Assembly (NCBI GenBank): GCA_963580455.1
Contig: OY756960.1
Span: forward strand, 27,401,238-27,465,237
From: Euonymus europaeus
Taxonomy: Eukaryota > Streptophyta > Magnoliopsida > Celastrales > Celastraceae
Direction of reading: 5' to 3'
DNA: 64,000 nucleotides
Shown here: piece by piece, positions 1 through 11,591 of the stretch
Numbering within the stretch: the stretch's first letter is position 1
Layout of the letters: each line of letters opens with the position of its first letter
Translations under genes and position numbers: made by a program
The notes under the pieces: model-generated
Databases searched by the model: none
The model's input: only the letters and a program-made list of their open reading frames with translations
Told to the model about the DNA's origin: nothing

Positions 1-960
1 ATGTTTGGATTTTTCTTACTTCTGGAGATATACAGCAGTGACTGACAATAAATTATGCCTGCTTCTGGTGCTAGGTGCTAGCTGATAAATGGAACCAAAA
101 CTACTGCAAGTATCCCACAAAATGATGGATCACTTCACTAATCCTCAACACCAAATTCATTTTGACAGAACAATGTGGTTCCCTGACAGTTTGCTTCCTA
201 TGTGGCTTGATGGCACCCAGTAACTCTTTTTTCCTTCTCCCTGACTCCCTGTTTGTAATTGAATCAAACAACTTAGGTGAAAGCATTAGCTGCTATATAA
301 TTCATTTAATCAATTTGTTATGATTGAGATTATCCATTGCAGTCCTCATTAGATAAGTACAATAACGCAATGCATGTGTGCTCTGCCATATAAAAGCCAT
401 GGCCACCATAAGAACTTCTAATGATGCTAATCACAGCAACATTGTTCCTTCAGATTTCTTCACTGTAGAACAATTTCCCTTTATGTTGACGTCAATTTAA
501 CCCATGAATGAATATGGGGTTCATAATGCTTATGTAGTTGGCTTATTCATCTCCAGCTCAAACTGAGATCATAAAGACTTGGACCTCTTTGTTGGAGCAG
601 TAAGTACCAAATTAATTCATTTTTTCTTTATCTCCTTATTTATTTCATCCTGTCATTTTCCTTTGGCATTTTAATATATGATTCAAGTTGAATCCTCTTG
701 ATTGAGATTTCCATTTTTCCATTGAATTGAGCCTATATTTTGTTTTTGGAGCCACAAGACAGTCAGTTGTTCATCGAGCAGTCAACGAACAACTCTATTT
801 TCATATTCTTTATCCAACGCAATTGCATTGCTTCCCAATGTATAAGCACCAGTTGAAAGCTTTCTTCTTCATTATGCTTTTGCAGGCCAAATTTCTAAAG
901 GCTTATAGACTGGGTTTTGTTCGATTCATATTTTATCTGTTATTCAATGGTGTTGGATTC
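1..960. other. No gene recognised (possibly inside a CACTA element)
   Basis: Only short open frames without family resemblance are present. Because the right terminus of a CACTA element lies at about 1667 and no matching left terminus is seen in the window, some or all of this stretch may be internal element sequence, but nothing here shows that directly. Confidence 0.4.
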
Positions 961-1667
961 GAGGCAGGAGCTGCAAGATTTGCGACAAGATCAACAATCC
1001 TAGTCTCGGCCATAGGATCCCGATAATGATGCCGATGAGGATGACGAGGAAGCCAATCTCTCTAGCGAGGATGATTAGATGCATTAGTCTTCATTTGTAT
1101 AATAAAACTAATTGTAAATTTAACATTTTTAAATTTTATTGGAGATATTTCTTTACATTTTAATTCTATTATGATAATTTAATTATATTGTTTTTAATTA
1201 TATTTAGAATAAAAAATAAAAGATGGTTAAATTATTAATAATAAATTAGAATTTTAAAAATAATCAATTTAAGTATTTATTGAATAATTTTTAATGAATT
1301 ATTAATTAAATATTTTCTTTATTTATTATATAATTAAAAAAATATATTAGGGAAGGAAATTTCTGTCTCTAATTATATAATTAATATATTTTATGATATA
1401 AATTTTAATAATATTTTAATGATTTAGGGACGGAAAATTCCGTCCCTAATTTTCCGTCCCTAATTTAGTGACAGAAAATTCCGTCCCTAATTTAGTGACA
1501 GAAATTTTCCGTCCCTAATTTCCGTCCCTAATATTTCCGTCGCAAAATTCTGTCTCAAAATTTTGCGACAGCACTTTTTGGGACGGAAAATTTTCCGTCC
1601 CAAATTCCGTCTCTAATTAGTTTAGGGACGGAATTTTCCGTCCCTAAAATTGATTTTTCTTGTAGTG
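961..1667 (+). mobile_element. Right end of an En/Spm (CACTA) transposon
   Basis: Read on the minus strand the element starts at 1667 with CACTACAAGAAAAATC, the canonical CACTA terminus. About 300 bases inside it (about 1349-1650) are packed with inverted copies of GGGACGGAAAATTCCGTCCC-like motifs, the usual subterminal transposase-binding array of this superfamily. Further in, about 965-1079, one frame reads as a Gln/Leu-rich stretch followed by a very acidic tail (DADEDDEEANLSSEDD then stop). It carries two in-frame stops and looks like the decayed C-terminus of a transposase. The other terminus is not in the window, so the element is cut by the left edge. Superfamily call is firm; the transposase tail is inference. 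Confidence 0.8.
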
Positions 1668-2630
1668 CAAATTTAAAATTTGCACACATCTCACATTTGT
1701 AAACCGACCGAACGTAATTATTAAAACTGTAGTAATTTCTATTGCATGGACGGATGGATTGCTTGTGGGTGTTGCTAATTAAAACTTAAATTCTAAGAAT
1801 CTTTTTTTTAATAGAAAGTTGATGTTAATTTTGCTTTTCCATGCACCCGTATCTAATGACATGTAACTAGATTGGACTTTTTGATTCTTCTTTTGCTTTT
1901 TATCAACGCTCTTGATTAATTCATGATTTGATGTTTTAAGTGCTCGAGTTTCAATGCAAATACACAGTGAAATGAGATTTTGTTTTATCTAAGATTGTGT
2001 TTAGTTGCTTTTTTTCCTTCTTCTTCCACATCACTGTTTTTAGCACATCTTGATTTTGTTCCAGAGATGGACAAGTGAGGATTGGTAAGAGTGAATTTGA
2101 CAGGAAATTAAGGAAAATTACACGTGGATAACTACCTTCCTTAGAGTGAATTTTGCAGCTTGGTGAGCACTCTTGATGGTTGTGTGTTTTATGTATGAAT
2201 GTTGTACTCAAACATTTCATACTGAAAAAATATAGAATGCATATCATAGTATAAGAGCAAGGAAAAACCTTTTTTCCATACTAAAAATTGTCCACTCAGG
2301 TTCTGCTTCTACCGATATGCATTCTTAGATTAAAGTCATTGGAAATACTTACATATAGCATTGAAGGGTAACTACACTGAACGCATCTTAACTTGATCAT
2401 AGCATGAATCACAAACATGTTTTAAACCAAGGACTTTAATCTAAGGACTTGCGGCAACGCGCTGACACCTCACTAGTTCTATTATATTTGGAAAAATAAT
2501 TGCTAGACTTGAATCTATGTACTAACTTAACAGGCCTAAACCTTTAACCACGGACAAGTCAACTTTTTCGTGAATATTTTGTTATATAACTAACCCTTAC
2601 TTCATATTGTAGTTTATTCAATATGGCAAT
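1668..2630. other. Intergenic, no gene recognised
   Basis: AT-rich with only short open frames. The one notable item is at 1692-1742, where a sequence beginning CACATTTGTAAACCGACCG is a diverged copy of a stretch at 3551-3612. Confidence 0.5.
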
Positions 2631-3620
2631 CAAATTGGGCGATCCGCGGGCAACCTACATATGACTCAAAGATCTCGAACTATGAGAATTTCAGTCAGTC
2701 ATTGGGTCGGGTTTTAAAACACTACTTTAAAACATCACTCATTGTCTTTTATAGAAGTCATTGCAATAGTCATCACAGACATCCAATCTATTTATCAAAT
2801 TAAAATAATTGCATACATCTCGCTGTATGTGCAAAAAATCGTCTCATGATATAAGACTCGTGAGTCGATTGAAGTGAGGCCTACACGGCCCTTCCAACAT
2901 CAGGCTTGTGAGCCGAACAAATTGAGACCCACGCAGTTCATTCAACACATTAGGCTTGATAGCCCATTCCAATGAGGCTCATACAACCCATTGACATAAT
3001 GCTTATGAGCCCAACGAATTGGGGCCCCCACGCTACTCGTTCGACACATTAGGCTTGAGAACCCATTGAATTGAGATCCACACATCCATTCTATCCTTAC
3101 ATGTCTGCTCGGCCTAAATGAATCAAAAGCCCATCAGGTCCGTACGACATATATAACTCACAATTGGATATCAAGCCCTGTAAGGCCCATGGACTGGATC
3201 ACTCATACAAATGACATTGCAAGTATGAATCAACGTTAAACAAAGGCCCACGGCCCAACCCAAGCTCAATGCTTGCCGATATAGACAGCTCACGTGCCAA
3301 GCACGTGGGTGGGAACACTATATATATAAGCAGTCCAAGCCTCTTAATCTCTCTCGATCATTTATTATGGTTCACTTATTGTCTAAAAATCTATTCACTT
3401 ATCTCACTACAAATATTCTTCCCATCATTGGACTTGACCACCTCACGCTCACTCCGATGACCTTCTTCATTTGACATAGTGCAATTGATTAGGTTGTTGA
3501 AGACCTTTCTTCGACATTTCATTGTTTGTAGATTTTAGAGTCTACAACCACATTTGTAAATCGACCGAACGTAAATGATTAAAATTGTAGAGAAACTGCA
3601 GTGATTTCTACTCTTAACCC
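2630..3620 (+). mobile_element. LTR-retrotransposon-like block with TATA box
   Basis: The block holds the 49-bp array, a palindromic CACGTG pair near 3292-3307 and a TATA box (ACTATATATATAAGCAG at about 3317) followed by a CT-rich start-site-like stretch. This is the layout of the U3/R part of a plant Ty3/gypsy LTR. No internal gag or pol reading frame is visible and I could not define both LTR ends, so it may be a solo LTR or a fragment. Confidence 0.35.
2840..3100. repeat. Degenerate ~49-bp tandem repeat, about five copies
   Basis: Successive units begin near 2851, 2902, 2951, 2999 and 3050. Each has the plan 'AGGCTTGTGAGCCCA..AATTGAG..CCCACACG..CATTC.ACACATT'. Copies are strongly diverged but keep length and order. 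The array lies upstream of a TATA-like sequence in a block resembling an LTR promoter region. Confidence 0.6.
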
Positions 3621-5550
3621 ATGTTGGAGTCCTTGTGCGAATTATTAGGTTATGTATTTTCTAATTTATATTTTTCACATATTGGATATCAAATTAGACA
3701 AAAAAATTCAAAGCCGAAGGCCAAAAGTGTACATATATAGACGGATTAATACAAAAAGAGCCGCTATTTATACACAAAGTTGGACTCAGTCACACATCTA
3801 CTTCATACACCCTGTTTTTTTTTTTTAAAAATGCACACATCAATCTTTCTAAATTAGCCTTTTACATATCATCATAGCCCTTACACATCGACTCTAATAT
3901 ACTCTTCACCGCCCATGCCAAATTCACATACCGAAACAATTATGATATGAATTATTGAGTAAAATCAGTAAATACCTCCCAAGAATCGATTAACTTACAC
4001 GCATTATGAGACAGAGATACGCTAGTCAACCAGCCTGAGCTATATTTGACGCTCCAAAAGAAAGAGGGCCGCATCTTTTACTTGAATTCAGAGGCCCATA
4101 CGAGCCAATTCCCTGTTGGGCTTTTAACTGCATGTATCACTACAGACCCCTGGCCCAATTATCCAGATTCCTTATTGGGCTTAAAGGTTGCCAATTTTCC
4201 CTTCTGTCGAATACTAGGGAGATATTTTTCCAAACATGCAGGCTTGGTAAAACTTACTTTGGCTCGACAGCTATAGCCATTAGGTTCCCCAAGATAACTT
4301 GATGATCGACAACATTAACCAATAATCTAGATCACCTGATTAGTGACGATGCAAGTGCAGTGATCCAGCCAAAACTCGAGACTCCCAACACTAGTAATTA
4401 CTACAGCTCATTGACAGATTAAGTCAACAAATCTGTACCTTCCAATCTCATTATACAGCTGGACTGGAGACGTCAATATTTTAAACTGATCTCCAAAGTC
4501 CAAACTGGCACCCAACAGAACCCAACCTTCGGTGCCAGTCTGCACATTTTCATGCAATATTTTCACCTTCGTGGTGGTGGCTCTCTCGCAAAATTACAAG
4601 GTCGAGGATTCGAGTAATCGCAGCACCTCTTCAAGTGTTATATTCACCTCTCTTTGATACACATACTGTTCCGGGGCACATGCGAGTGTTAGGTCCTATG
4701 AATCTCTCCAAAATCCCGCCCTAACAGATAGCTAATTACTTACACATACTAATCAACTATTACTTCTTTAATGTTCTGATAATTGTGTGATGATTCTTGA
4801 CAATCAACTATGTGATTGCACGCGTGCAGTCACGTGGATGTCAGTTTTATTTAGACAGTGGATTAGTTGACTTCATTTAATTCATCATTAAGTTGTTGAT
4901 TAATTTAAGATTAGTTTATATCAGGCCAATGCAACAAATGAAGCAAGAATATACGCTCATTATTAGATAATCTTTAATCAAGTTTAAGCGACCACATTAA
5001 ACTCCTGATTCTTAGAAATAACTTTATACTCCAGTTTGTAAGCAGAGCTTCAATATATTTTACTTGATTGCAACATGAACAACAGAAGCTATCAAGCTAC
5101 AAAAGAGAAAGGAGGGTAAAATTGGGCTTGAATTTGCCACCAGCCAGACTAACGTTGGGCCTAGTTTTAGATAAACAAACGTAAAATTGTGGCCCATGTC
5201 GATTCTGCATTCCCATGTAATATTAATTTAATATAGGGAATTCATCAATAAATCATTTAATAAAAATATGTACTTCGTTCACTCCCTTCAATTTTTAATA
5301 TTCTAAAACATTCTTTAAATAATTCTGGACAAAACTACCCTTATTCTAATAAATCCTTATGTGTATGACATATGTTGACATCACCAGATTTTTTTTATTT
5401 TTTTATTTTAAAAAATTTAAAACAGTTTTATCTCTCAAAATACAATTCGGATTTTTTTTAAAAAAATATATTCATAATCAACACGAAAAACTCTTTCCAA
5501 TTAGATCCATCATCGATATGTTTAAATATTCATTCGTCAAATCCTCTGAA
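3621..5550. other. Intergenic, no gene recognised
   Basis: Only short open frames and scattered TGGGCC/GGCCCA words. The ORF-like stretch at 4046-4276 has no recognisable family or splice context. Confidence 0.5.
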
Positions 5551-6420
5551 TGAACTCAGAGAATTTCTCAAAACTCATCAAAACCAATCAAAAGAGTTTT
5601 CAAAATTAAGCAAATAAATACAGATGATTTTATAAAAATATATCAAAAAATATAGATTTTTTGAAAATCAAACAAAAAACAACAAAAAAATTTCAGAGGA
5701 TTTTACAAACTTGTCACAAATTTAGAGGATTTCACAAATTTACCAAAATAAATCAGAGGAATTTTTGAAATTAAGCAAAAAAAATAGAGGATTGCATAAA
5801 ATATATAATAAAAATTATAAGAATTTTTGAAAATCAAACAAAAAAAACCCGAAACTCTAAATCCTAAACCTAAAATCTCAAAATCATAAATACTAAATCC
5901 TAATATCTTAAATCCCAAAATCATAAAGTATAAACTCTAAACTCTAATATTTTAAACACAGACTCTTAAACTTTAAACCTTATAACCAGAAATCCTCTGA
6001 ATGTAAACAATTCTAGTTTTAATTTTGAACAAAAAAATCTTATAAATAATTAAGAAGAATTTACAAAAATAAGAAGAAAATCTTAAAATTCTACTAACAT
6101 ATATTCATAAACCTTAAACCTTAAGTACTAAACCCCAAAATCCTAAATAATGAATTATGGTCTCCTAAACCCTAAAACTTTATACCATAAACTCTAAACT
6201 CTAATATCTTAAACTTCAAAACCCTAAACTTTATCAAAATGAAAAAAAAAACAACTAAAAATTTAGATGATTAGAAGATTTCTCAAACTTATCAAGAATT
6301 CAGATAATTTTACAAAACTCACCAAAACAATTTACAAGAGTTTTTGAAATTATGCAAAAAAAAAAATCAGAGAATTTCTTACCCAGAATTCAGAGGATTT
6401 TTTGCAAAAGTCACCAAAAC
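5550..6420. repeat. AT-rich degenerate repeats with telomere-like CCTAAA words
   Basis: The sequence is a mosaic of two short themes: 'CAGAGGATTTNACAAA' (around 5690-5790 and again 6290-6400) and runs of imperfect AAACCCTAAA / AAACTCTAA words (about 5845-5990 and 6110-6230). The second theme resembles the plant telomere heptamer CCCTAAA but is too irregular to be recent telomeric DNA. No coding potential is seen. Confidence 0.5.
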
Positions 6421-7220
6421 GGTTAAAAATTGTTATGGTAGTTGGTTTTGTTTAAAATATGAATTGAGTTTTATTATGATATTATTCTCATAAGTTATTA
6501 GCTTTGGTTGTTAGTGAAGAATGTAATAAAAATATTGACATTTGTATTGGATAACTTTTTGTTAATGAATAAGTGTTTCATTGTTGATTTTGATAATATA
6601 ATGATTCACAGATTTTAAAGTATATGCATAGGTTACTGAGTCAACTAAATTTTGCGCATGTGAGTGCATGCGCTTAATTTTCATGAAAGAAAAAAAAAAT
6701 TGGTTGATCGACTCTTCACTTTGATTCATCAAAAGTGAAAATATTAGTTTATCTTTAAAAACATATAGATAAAATACATGATTTTCATCAAACTTTATGA
6801 GATTGTATTTATATTTATTTTATTATAATAATCATTTTCTAAATAAGGAGCAATCATGTACTAATAAAAATAAGGATATGTTGAAATGAGGGGAGGGTAA
6901 AATTGTCATTAATTGAGATTAAAATTTAATTGTTTGAGGGGACGGTTAAGTTTCAAATAATTGATGATGTATTAGGCTACAAATTTTTCAAAAAGACTAA
7001 ATGGAATACAAAGTCCATATAAAGGACTTATCACCAAATAATCCTTTAATATATTATCATTAAACTTGGAGATATTTAAAAAAGAATTAGCGATGGAGAT
7101 TTGATCAGAATATGCTGTGAAAGGTTCCGCCGTCGATGGTGGCTAATAAGTCAAAACGACGATGACGTAACTTTCTTAATTCTTTCTTGCAAAAAATTTC
7201 CACAGAAAAGAAGAAGAAAA
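6421..7220. other. Intergenic / upstream region of the EXO70 gene
   Basis: AT-rich, no gene. The part after about 7100 becomes richer in C and T and probably grades into the promoter and leader of the EXO70 gene. Confidence 0.4.
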
Positions 7221-7573
7221 TAATACTTTGAACCTCACATTCAGACAAAATTCCACAGCTGTCTTACGAGACCTTCCAGAGTACAGACCCCACTTGAACC
7301 CCATTTCCATTTTCCATTTTCACTGCCCGTCTGCCTTCTACTCGTCAATTTTTTTCCTAGATTCTGTTTCTGTTACTTATCTTCTTCAACGAAAATCTTT
7401 CAAACAATTCTCCTTCACTCTTTCTAATTTGGAAAGGTTTTTTGATTCAAAAACAGTAACTAATAATTTGTGTTTCACATAAAGATATCATCATCAATCT
7501 TGTTTAAAACTTGATTGATCAAGAAACTGAGATTCTGTAGGATCTAATTGTTCAAATCAGAGATACATATACA

Positions 7574-7594
7574 TACATATATATATATATATAT
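7574..7594. repeat. (AT)n microsatellite just before the EXO70 start codon
   Basis: A CATATATAT... run ends 1 base before the ATG at 7596. It lies in the 5' leader and could be read through in the same frame from an upstream TTG, but no ATG precedes it in frame. Confidence 0.8.
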
Positions 7595-7595
7595 C

Positions 7596-9494
7596 ATGGA
7601 GCAACCGCCGCAGAGTGGAAGTGGGAATGGTTTGGCCTCTGAATTGGCGGAGAAAATAATATTACGGTGGGACTCCACCGCATCGGAGGAAGCTCGGGAG
7701 AAGATGATCTTCGACGGCGATCGAGATGAGGTCAACCGATACTTACAGGCCGTAGATGAAATTCAACGCTCCATGTCCACCTCTTCCATTTCCTCCGCTG
7801 CGGAGGACCAAGAAAGCCACAACAAGGTCAATAAATCCTCCACCATCCAGATCGCCATGGCTCGATTGGAGGACGAGTTCCGGAACATCCTTCTTATACA
7901 TACCACTCCAATCGAGGCCGACTCTCTCACTGATCCTTCAAGCTCCTCCTCCTTCCACTCCACCGACGAGTCGCTTGATGAGAGTTTAAGTTTCGGTGAG
8001 AGTTTCGATGAGAGGTTGAAACAACACCAGGAAGATGAAGAACAACAACGAGAAGGAATATCTGCGGACTCGTCCAGTTTCAGTCACTCGAGTTACCGAT
8101 CCACGAGTAGTATTCGCGAGATCGATCTGATTCCAGAGGAAGCAATTAACGACTTGCAGTGCATCGCGAAACGCATGATCTCTGCTGGATGCTTGCGGGA
8201 GTGTATCCAGGTGTACGGGAGTGTTAGGAAATCTGCCGTGGACGCCAGCTTTCGAAGGCTTGGTATCGAGAAGTTGAGTATTGGAGACATTCAGAGGCTT
8301 GAATGGGACGCCTTGGAAACTAAAATTAGGCGCTGGATACGTGCTGCGAAGATCTGCATAAGGATTTTGTTCGCAAGCGAAAAGAAGCTCTGTGAACAGA
8401 TCTTTGAAGGGATTGGTACTGCCATTGACGATGCTTGTTTTATGGAGACGATTAAAGGTCCCGCAATTCAGCTCTTCAATTTTGCTGAGGCTATAAGCAT
8501 AAGCAGGAGATCACCGGAGAAGTTGTTCAAGATTCTCGACTTACATGATGCTTTGATGGACCTTCTACCTGATATTGAAGTGGTATTCGAATCGAAATCG
8601 TCTGATTCTATTCGGGTCCAGGCGGCAGAGATTCTGTCCAGGTTAGCCGAGGCAGTGAGAGGGATTTTGTCAGAGTTCGAGAATGCTGTGTTGCGTGAGC
8701 CTTCCAGGGTTCCTGTCCCTGGAGGGACTATACATCCCTTGACAAGGTATGTGATGAACTACATAAGTTTGATCTCTGATTACAAACCGACTTTGATTGA
8801 GCTTATTATGTCCAAACCATTGGCTGGGTCAAGATATTCAGGCGATCCAACAACCCCAGATATGGATTTTGCTGAGTTAGAGGCGAAAACACCCTTAGCA
8901 CTACATTTGATTTGGATTATTGTGATTTTGCAATTCAATTTGGACGACAAGTCCAAACATTACAAAGATGCATCAATATCACATCTCTTTATGATGAACA
9001 ATGTTCACTATATAGTTCAAAAGGTGAAAGGGTCGCCAGAATTGAGAGGAATGATTGGGGATGATTATTTGAAGAAGCTAACAGGGAAATTCAGGCAGGC
9101 AGCAACCAGCTACCAGAGAGCAACGTGGGTGAAGGTTTTACACTGTCTGAGAGACGAGGGATTACATGTGAGTGGAAGTTTCTCTTCTGGGGTGTCAAAG
9201 AATGCATTGAGAGAGAGGTTTAAGGCTTTCAATGCTACGTTTGAGGAGGTTCATAGGACTCAAGCTACATGGCTGATACCGGATTCTCAGCTTAGGGAGG
9301 AGCTACGGATATCGATATCGGAGCATTTGATTCCCGCTTACAGGTCATTTCTCGGGCGGTTCAGGAGCCATATAGAGAGTGGAAAACACCCAGAGAATTA
9401 CATCAAGTACTCAGTTGAGGATTTAGAGGCTGCTGTTTTGGATTTTTTTGAGGGCTACCCTGTATCCCATTACTTAAGGAGGAGGTCTCAGTGA
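7596..9494 (+). CDS. EXO70B1: Exocyst subunit EXO70, B1 type
   Basis: A single uninterrupted frame of 632 codons, matching the usual length (about 620-630) and the intron-free structure of plant EXO70B genes. EXO70 is the exocyst subunit that binds phosphoinositides at the target membrane and helps tether secretory vesicles; the B1 branch is linked in Arabidopsis to autophagy-related transport and immunity (known of the family). The N-terminal 170 residues are acidic and Ser-rich; from about residue 250 the helical Exo70 core runs to the C-terminus, with family hallmarks such as GTIHPLTRYVMNYI near residue 380, YQRATWVKVL, LRERFKAFNATFEE and the terminal PENYIKYSVEDLEAAVLDFF. The start at MEQPPQSG is chosen because the upstream in-frame part is microsatellite-encoded and begins with TTG. 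B1 versus B2 is a judgement by eye. Confidence 0.93.
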   Translation: MEQPPQSGSGNGLASELAEKIILRWDSTASEEAREKMIFDGDRDEVNRYLQAVDEIQRSMSTSSISSAAEDQESHNKVNKSSTIQIAMARLEDEFRNILLIHTTPIEADSLTDPSSSSSFHSTDESLDESLSFGESFDERLKQHQEDEEQQREGISADSSSFSHSSYRSTSSIREIDLIPEEAINDLQCIAKRMISAGCLRECIQVYGSVRKSAVDASFRRLGIEKLSIGDIQRLEWDALETKIRRWIRAAKICIRILFASEKKLCEQIFEGIGTAIDDACFMETIKGPAIQLFNFAEAISISRRSPEKLFKILDLHDALMDLLPDIEVVFESKSSDSIRVQAAEILSRLAEAVRGILSEFENAVLREPSRVPVPGGTIHPLTRYVMNYISLISDYKPTLIELIMSKPLAGSRYSGDPTTPDMDFAELEAKTPLALHLIWIIVILQFNLDDKSKHYKDASISHLFMMNNVHYIVQKVKGSPELRGMIGDDYLKKLTGKFRQAATSYQRATWVKVLHCLRDEGLHVSGSFSSGVSKNALRERFKAFNATFEEVHRTQATWLIPDSQLREELRISISEHLIPAYRSFLGRFRSHIESGKHPENYIKYSVEDLEAAVLDFFEGYPVSHYLRRRSQ

Positions 9495-11590
9495 AGGAGT
9501 GGTGTGTTTGCTCAAGTTAGAAAATTAGGACACATTCTTTGAATTTTTTGTGGAGTATTTGGGGGATATGATGCTCTGGTAAATCTGGGCTGCCCTGTGC
9601 TTTGTGGTTCTTTTAAGGATCTCTTACCAGTTCTCAACTTATGCGAAATGATTGATACTCATTGGACACATCAGGCGTAGCTATCCAGAGTAGCCAGGTT
9701 CCTGAGCCTGAATCCTTCTGCTCTGTATCATGTTGTTTGTTTTATTACTACATTCTAGATTTTTTGTTGCACTTGTTCATATGGAATGTTTCTGCATGTG
9801 TTTTCTCTTCAATCTATGATATCAAAAGAGCAACAATTTGGGTAGCCTCAGATTCTTTGTTTGGACCCCTTTTTTTATTGCCCTTGGTTAATTGCTCACA
9901 AGTCGCAACAAATAGAATCTGGCTAAACTTTGACAGTTGCAGAGGGCCAAGAACTACATTGTGACTTGGATATGGAGTAGCTGGATAAAGGTGCAATGAA
10001 GCATTACAGAGTGGTTTCAGGTAAATGATGTTCGGAGACTTTTGTAAAAAAAGAAAACTGAGATATACCATCAAATATTGATCCATGTTATGGGTATCAG
10101 TATCAGTGTGGCCGTTCTATGCCGTCTTTGACAATTTTCTCCTTGTAATCGTGTGATCCTCCAACTTAGCAAAAGATTATTGTACTGTGGCCTTCGTCTC
10201 TGGGGAAATATTGGTGAGCTTTGTGAGGGAGAGTTTTATGTTTAGGAGCTGGTCCTTCACTTTCTGTATCAAAACTTCAATGTTTAGAGGGTTTGTATTC
10301 CAGAACCAGGTATCGCCACTTTGATCTTTGGACTTTTCCAAATAAAAACAACACGGCAGCGGCTAAAATCTGCGACTCTGATAATTTGGCTTGCAAATGA
10401 CAACTAATATACTTGGAAAAGTAGAACAAGTAACCTCAACTTCGGGTTTCCTTCCTTATTTTAAAATGCTTGGAAGCAAGAAGGGTTACTGATGTTGACA
10501 TATGAAACGTAGACAAGCATTACTTGTTGATAATTTGATATTAGGACAACCCAATCAAAAAATAGACAAATATATTTGTACCTCCAAGATTCCAAAACAT
10601 TTGAAGAAAAAAAAAAGTACATTTATGTCACCGGAAACAAAGACAAGCCGAATAAAGGAAGTGCTACTTCTATATTATTGAATCCAAATTTGTCTATGCG
10701 AACAACTCGTTAGTTCTGAATTTTAATGTAAACAGTATTTTTCCGTAGATGTAATTCGGGCCAGCCCATTTGTTTAGCTCCTCTTTGGTTCCATCTGTCC
10801 ATATTCTTCCCTTTCATCCAGGGACTTGATTGTTCCTTGTGGTCAATTTGCTCAGTGCCTCCATGAATAGAGTCCATGAGCTCAGTAAGAAAAAGTAGGG
10901 CCTTCGGTATCTCTCTAAACCCTAGATCTCTACCAATGCATGATTCGTGTTTAAGATTTGAAGAATGAGGCCATACGTCAAGATACAAAATTTCGGTGCA
11001 ACCAAATAAGGGCAGACTTGGAGATGAGGATGAATCTCAACACGAAAAATCTGAGAATTGGCATGGTTGGATTGTGGGTAGTGGAAGCAGGGTTTTTCTT
11101 AGGGTGGGTTTGCATTTGTTTTTAAAATTGTAATGAGAGATGGACTGATGAACGTTATATATATATTTTTTATGAGATTTTAATATAATGGATTAAAATG
11201 GGTGAATCAAAGAAAATGCGGGTTGCCAATATTGCAGATCATTTTTTCCTTTGAAAATAATTATTAATGAGTCATGTGTCTCACATTTGTTAACTTTTTT
11301 CTTTCACAGGACAAAATTCTTTTGCCCATGCGGCATTACATCGCCATTAATGGATCACATCTTCCACATATTGGATCTCCCTTTCATAAATATCTATACT
11401 TCTATACCTATATCTATACATCTATATCTATCTATCCTGATATATAAAGAGCAGTTTTTCCTTGCTTTCTCCTGACGAGTTCAACCTTTTTCATTTTATT
11501 CATATGACTAGTTATTGTTGTTTGTAGGGTCATAACCACTAATAAATAATTCAAGGTACTCTGCCTAAAATGATATAAATATATATATTA
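9495..11590. other. EXO70 3' flank and intergenic DNA
   Basis: The first few hundred bases are T-rich 3' UTR-like sequence. Beyond this I see only short frames (for example 9662-9964 and 10710-10988 minus) with no family resemblance. Confidence 0.45.
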
Positions 11591-11591
11591 G

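Noticed and set aside
4590..4625. tRNA-like T-arm word (GGTCGAGGATTCGAG)
   Set aside because: No matching acceptor stem, D-arm or anticodon arm could be found around it.
5845..6240. Interstitial telomere array
   Set aside because: CCCTAAA-like words are irregular in spacing and sequence; no run of exact heptamers.
7228..7482. 84-codon frame before EXO70
   Set aside because: It lies in a CT-rich leader-like region, resembles no family and has no start context of note.
7548..7595. N-terminal extension of the EXO70 frame
   Set aside because: It starts at TTG and is encoded by an (AT)n microsatellite; the ATG at 7596 gives the family-like N-terminus.
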